Part shown: piece by piece, positions 63,283 to 64,000 of the stretch
Numbering within the stretch: position 1 is the stretch's first letter
How the letters are laid out: every line of letters begins with the position of its first letter
Origin: Lachnoclostridium sp. An138
Lineage (GTDB): Bacteria; Bacillota; Clostridia; Lachnospirales; Lachnospiraceae
Length of the DNA stretch: 64,000 bases
Assembly: GCF_002160765.1 (NCBI RefSeq)
Contig: NZ_NFLF01000004.1
Span: 62,001-126,000 of the forward strand
Reading direction: 5' to 3'
The notes under the pieces: model-generated
What the model saw: only the letters and a program-made list of their open reading frames with translations
The model's database searches: none
Told to the model about the DNA's origin: nothing
Translations under genes and position numbers: made by a program

Positions 63283-64000
63283 CCTGTCTCCTCCTTCAGT
63301 GCTTTGACCTCTTCTTCTGTCAGGGGACGCGCCTCGCCCGGCGCAAGGGTTTCATCCAGCCGCAGACTTCCCATGGAAAGCCGCTTCAGATACATCACCC
63401 TGCAGCCTACCGCTTCAAACATCCGTTTCACCTGATGATACCGCCCTTCCCGGAGTGTTACCCGGATCTCCGGCTCAGCTTCCGGTGTACAATCTTCCGA
63501 TTCCCGGCTCTCCCATTCCGATGCTCCGGCGTCTTTTTCCCGGCTCTTTGGAAGAATCTCCAGTACCGCAGGCAGCGTCCGCTTTTCATCTCCGATATCC
63601 AGACCCTCCTCAAAGGCTTTCACATGCGCTTCTGTGATTTCTCCCCGAATCCGCGCGTAATAGACCTTGTCCACATGGCGTCTCGGAGAAAGCAGAAAAT
63701 GCGCCAGCTTCCCGTCATTGGTCAGAAGCAGCAGACCTTCCGTATCCCGGTCAAGCCTTCCCACCGGGAACAGATCCCCTCTTGCTCCCTCCGGCAGCAG
63801 CTCCAGTACTGTCGGAAAGGTACGATCCTCCGTGGCAGACACATAGCCGTCCGGCTTATTAAGCATCCAGTATTCAAATTCCGATACGGAAATTTCCTTT
63901 CCTGACACTTCCACCCTGTCTGTCTCTGAGAGCTTCTGCTCCGGCCGGAAGACAGTCCTGCCATTTACTGCCACCACGCCGCTTTTTAAAAGCTTCTTTA
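63276..64000 (-). CDS. RsuA/RluB-type pseudouridine synthase (5' end beyond window)
   Basis: At least 241 residues; the frame is open to the right edge, where KLLKSGVVAVNGRTVF is the end of an S4 RNA-binding domain, so the true start lies outside. The catalytic Asp is in GRLDRDTEGLLLLTNDG, and EGRYHQVKRMFEAVGC is the second family motif. It forms pseudouridine in rRNA, 16S (RsuA) or 23S (RluB). A charged insert of about 30 residues (KSREKDAGASEWESRESED) interrupts the usual fold. Confidence 0.9.
   Translation of the reverse strand, partial: KKLLKSGVVAVNGRTVFRPEQKLSETDRVEVSGKEISVSEFEYWMLNKPDGYVSATEDRTFPTVLELLPEGARGDLFPVGRLDRDTEGLLLLTNDGKLAHFLLSPRRHVDKVYYARIRGEITEAHVKAFEEGLDIGDEKRTLPAVLEILPKSREKDAGASEWESRESEDCTPEAEPEIRVTLREGRYHQVKRMFEAVGCRVMYLKRLSMGSLRLDETLAPGEARPLTEEEVKALKEETGC

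Overview
The window looks like a chromosomal segment of a Clostridia, most probably Lachnospiraceae, genome. The basis is the set of protein families (rplU-prp-rpmA-obg with a cleavable L27 extension, the rng / DUF2344 / TIGR03960 radical-SAM cluster, RecU, BglG/LicT control of a beta-glucoside PTS, many MerR regulators, BceRSAB), AGGAGG-type ribosome binding sites and consensus sigma-A promoters. Base composition is near balanced. No rRNA, tRNA, CRISPR array, prophage or complete insertion sequence was seen. Almost all genes lie on the minus strand; only an alpha/beta hydrolase, one merR, one lipoprotein and a MATE exporter are on the plus strand.

Layout by region. 1-1400: ribosomal operon rplU-prp-rpmA-obg (obg cut by the left edge) with promoter and long leader. 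1400-4650: TipA-like merR, a Cdd1/DUF3795 protein, a PatB/MalY C-S lyase, and two inverted copies of a structured repeat. 4660-8530: rng, DUF2344 and TIGR03960 genes. 8760-21110: small membrane proteins, gldA, a flavoprotein, a hydrolase, an orphan DnaK-like chaperone, a membrane-fused MerR regulator, DUF3786, a DUF2142 membrane protein and azlCD. 21230-27001: a histidine cluster of unusual build (fused hisZ-hisG, an acyltransferase, hisD, hisB, and hisIE with a HisF-like front end). 27246-32661: recU, DUF362, an aldo/keto reductase with its divergent MerR regulator, VOC, GNAT and a lipoprotein. 32765-37400: an aryl-beta-glucoside operon (RAT site, PTS IIBCA, GH1, LicT). 37474-44368: a pseudouridine synthase, small proteins, GPP34, an M50 peptidase and a large SF2 helicase with transmembrane segments. 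44484-49131: BceRSAB-type antimicrobial-peptide module. 49249-53813: lipoprotein, Lrp, MATE, decayed hipBA, and a DUF134-NifX fusion. 53893-57162: an unusual split two-component system. 57316-64000: sortase remnant, NUDIX, CmpB-like, SDR, HAD, YgiQ, HAD and RsuA-type genes.

The strongest candidate for an undescribed system is the operon at 53893-57162. A LytTR response regulator is followed by two paralogous polytopic membrane proteins. Each ends just after an intact RHDFQNYL phosphoacceptor motif and has no ATPase. A fourth protein has an intact GHKL ATPase, but its phosphoacceptor His is replaced by Ser. The three kinase parts are encoded by overlapping genes, as expected of subunits of one complex that phosphorylates in trans. 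A pair of 9-bp direct repeats 12 bp apart, the usual LytTR site geometry, overlaps the promoter. Second in interest are two copies of a structured RNA-like element with compensatory stem changes, and the helicase with two predicted membrane helices.
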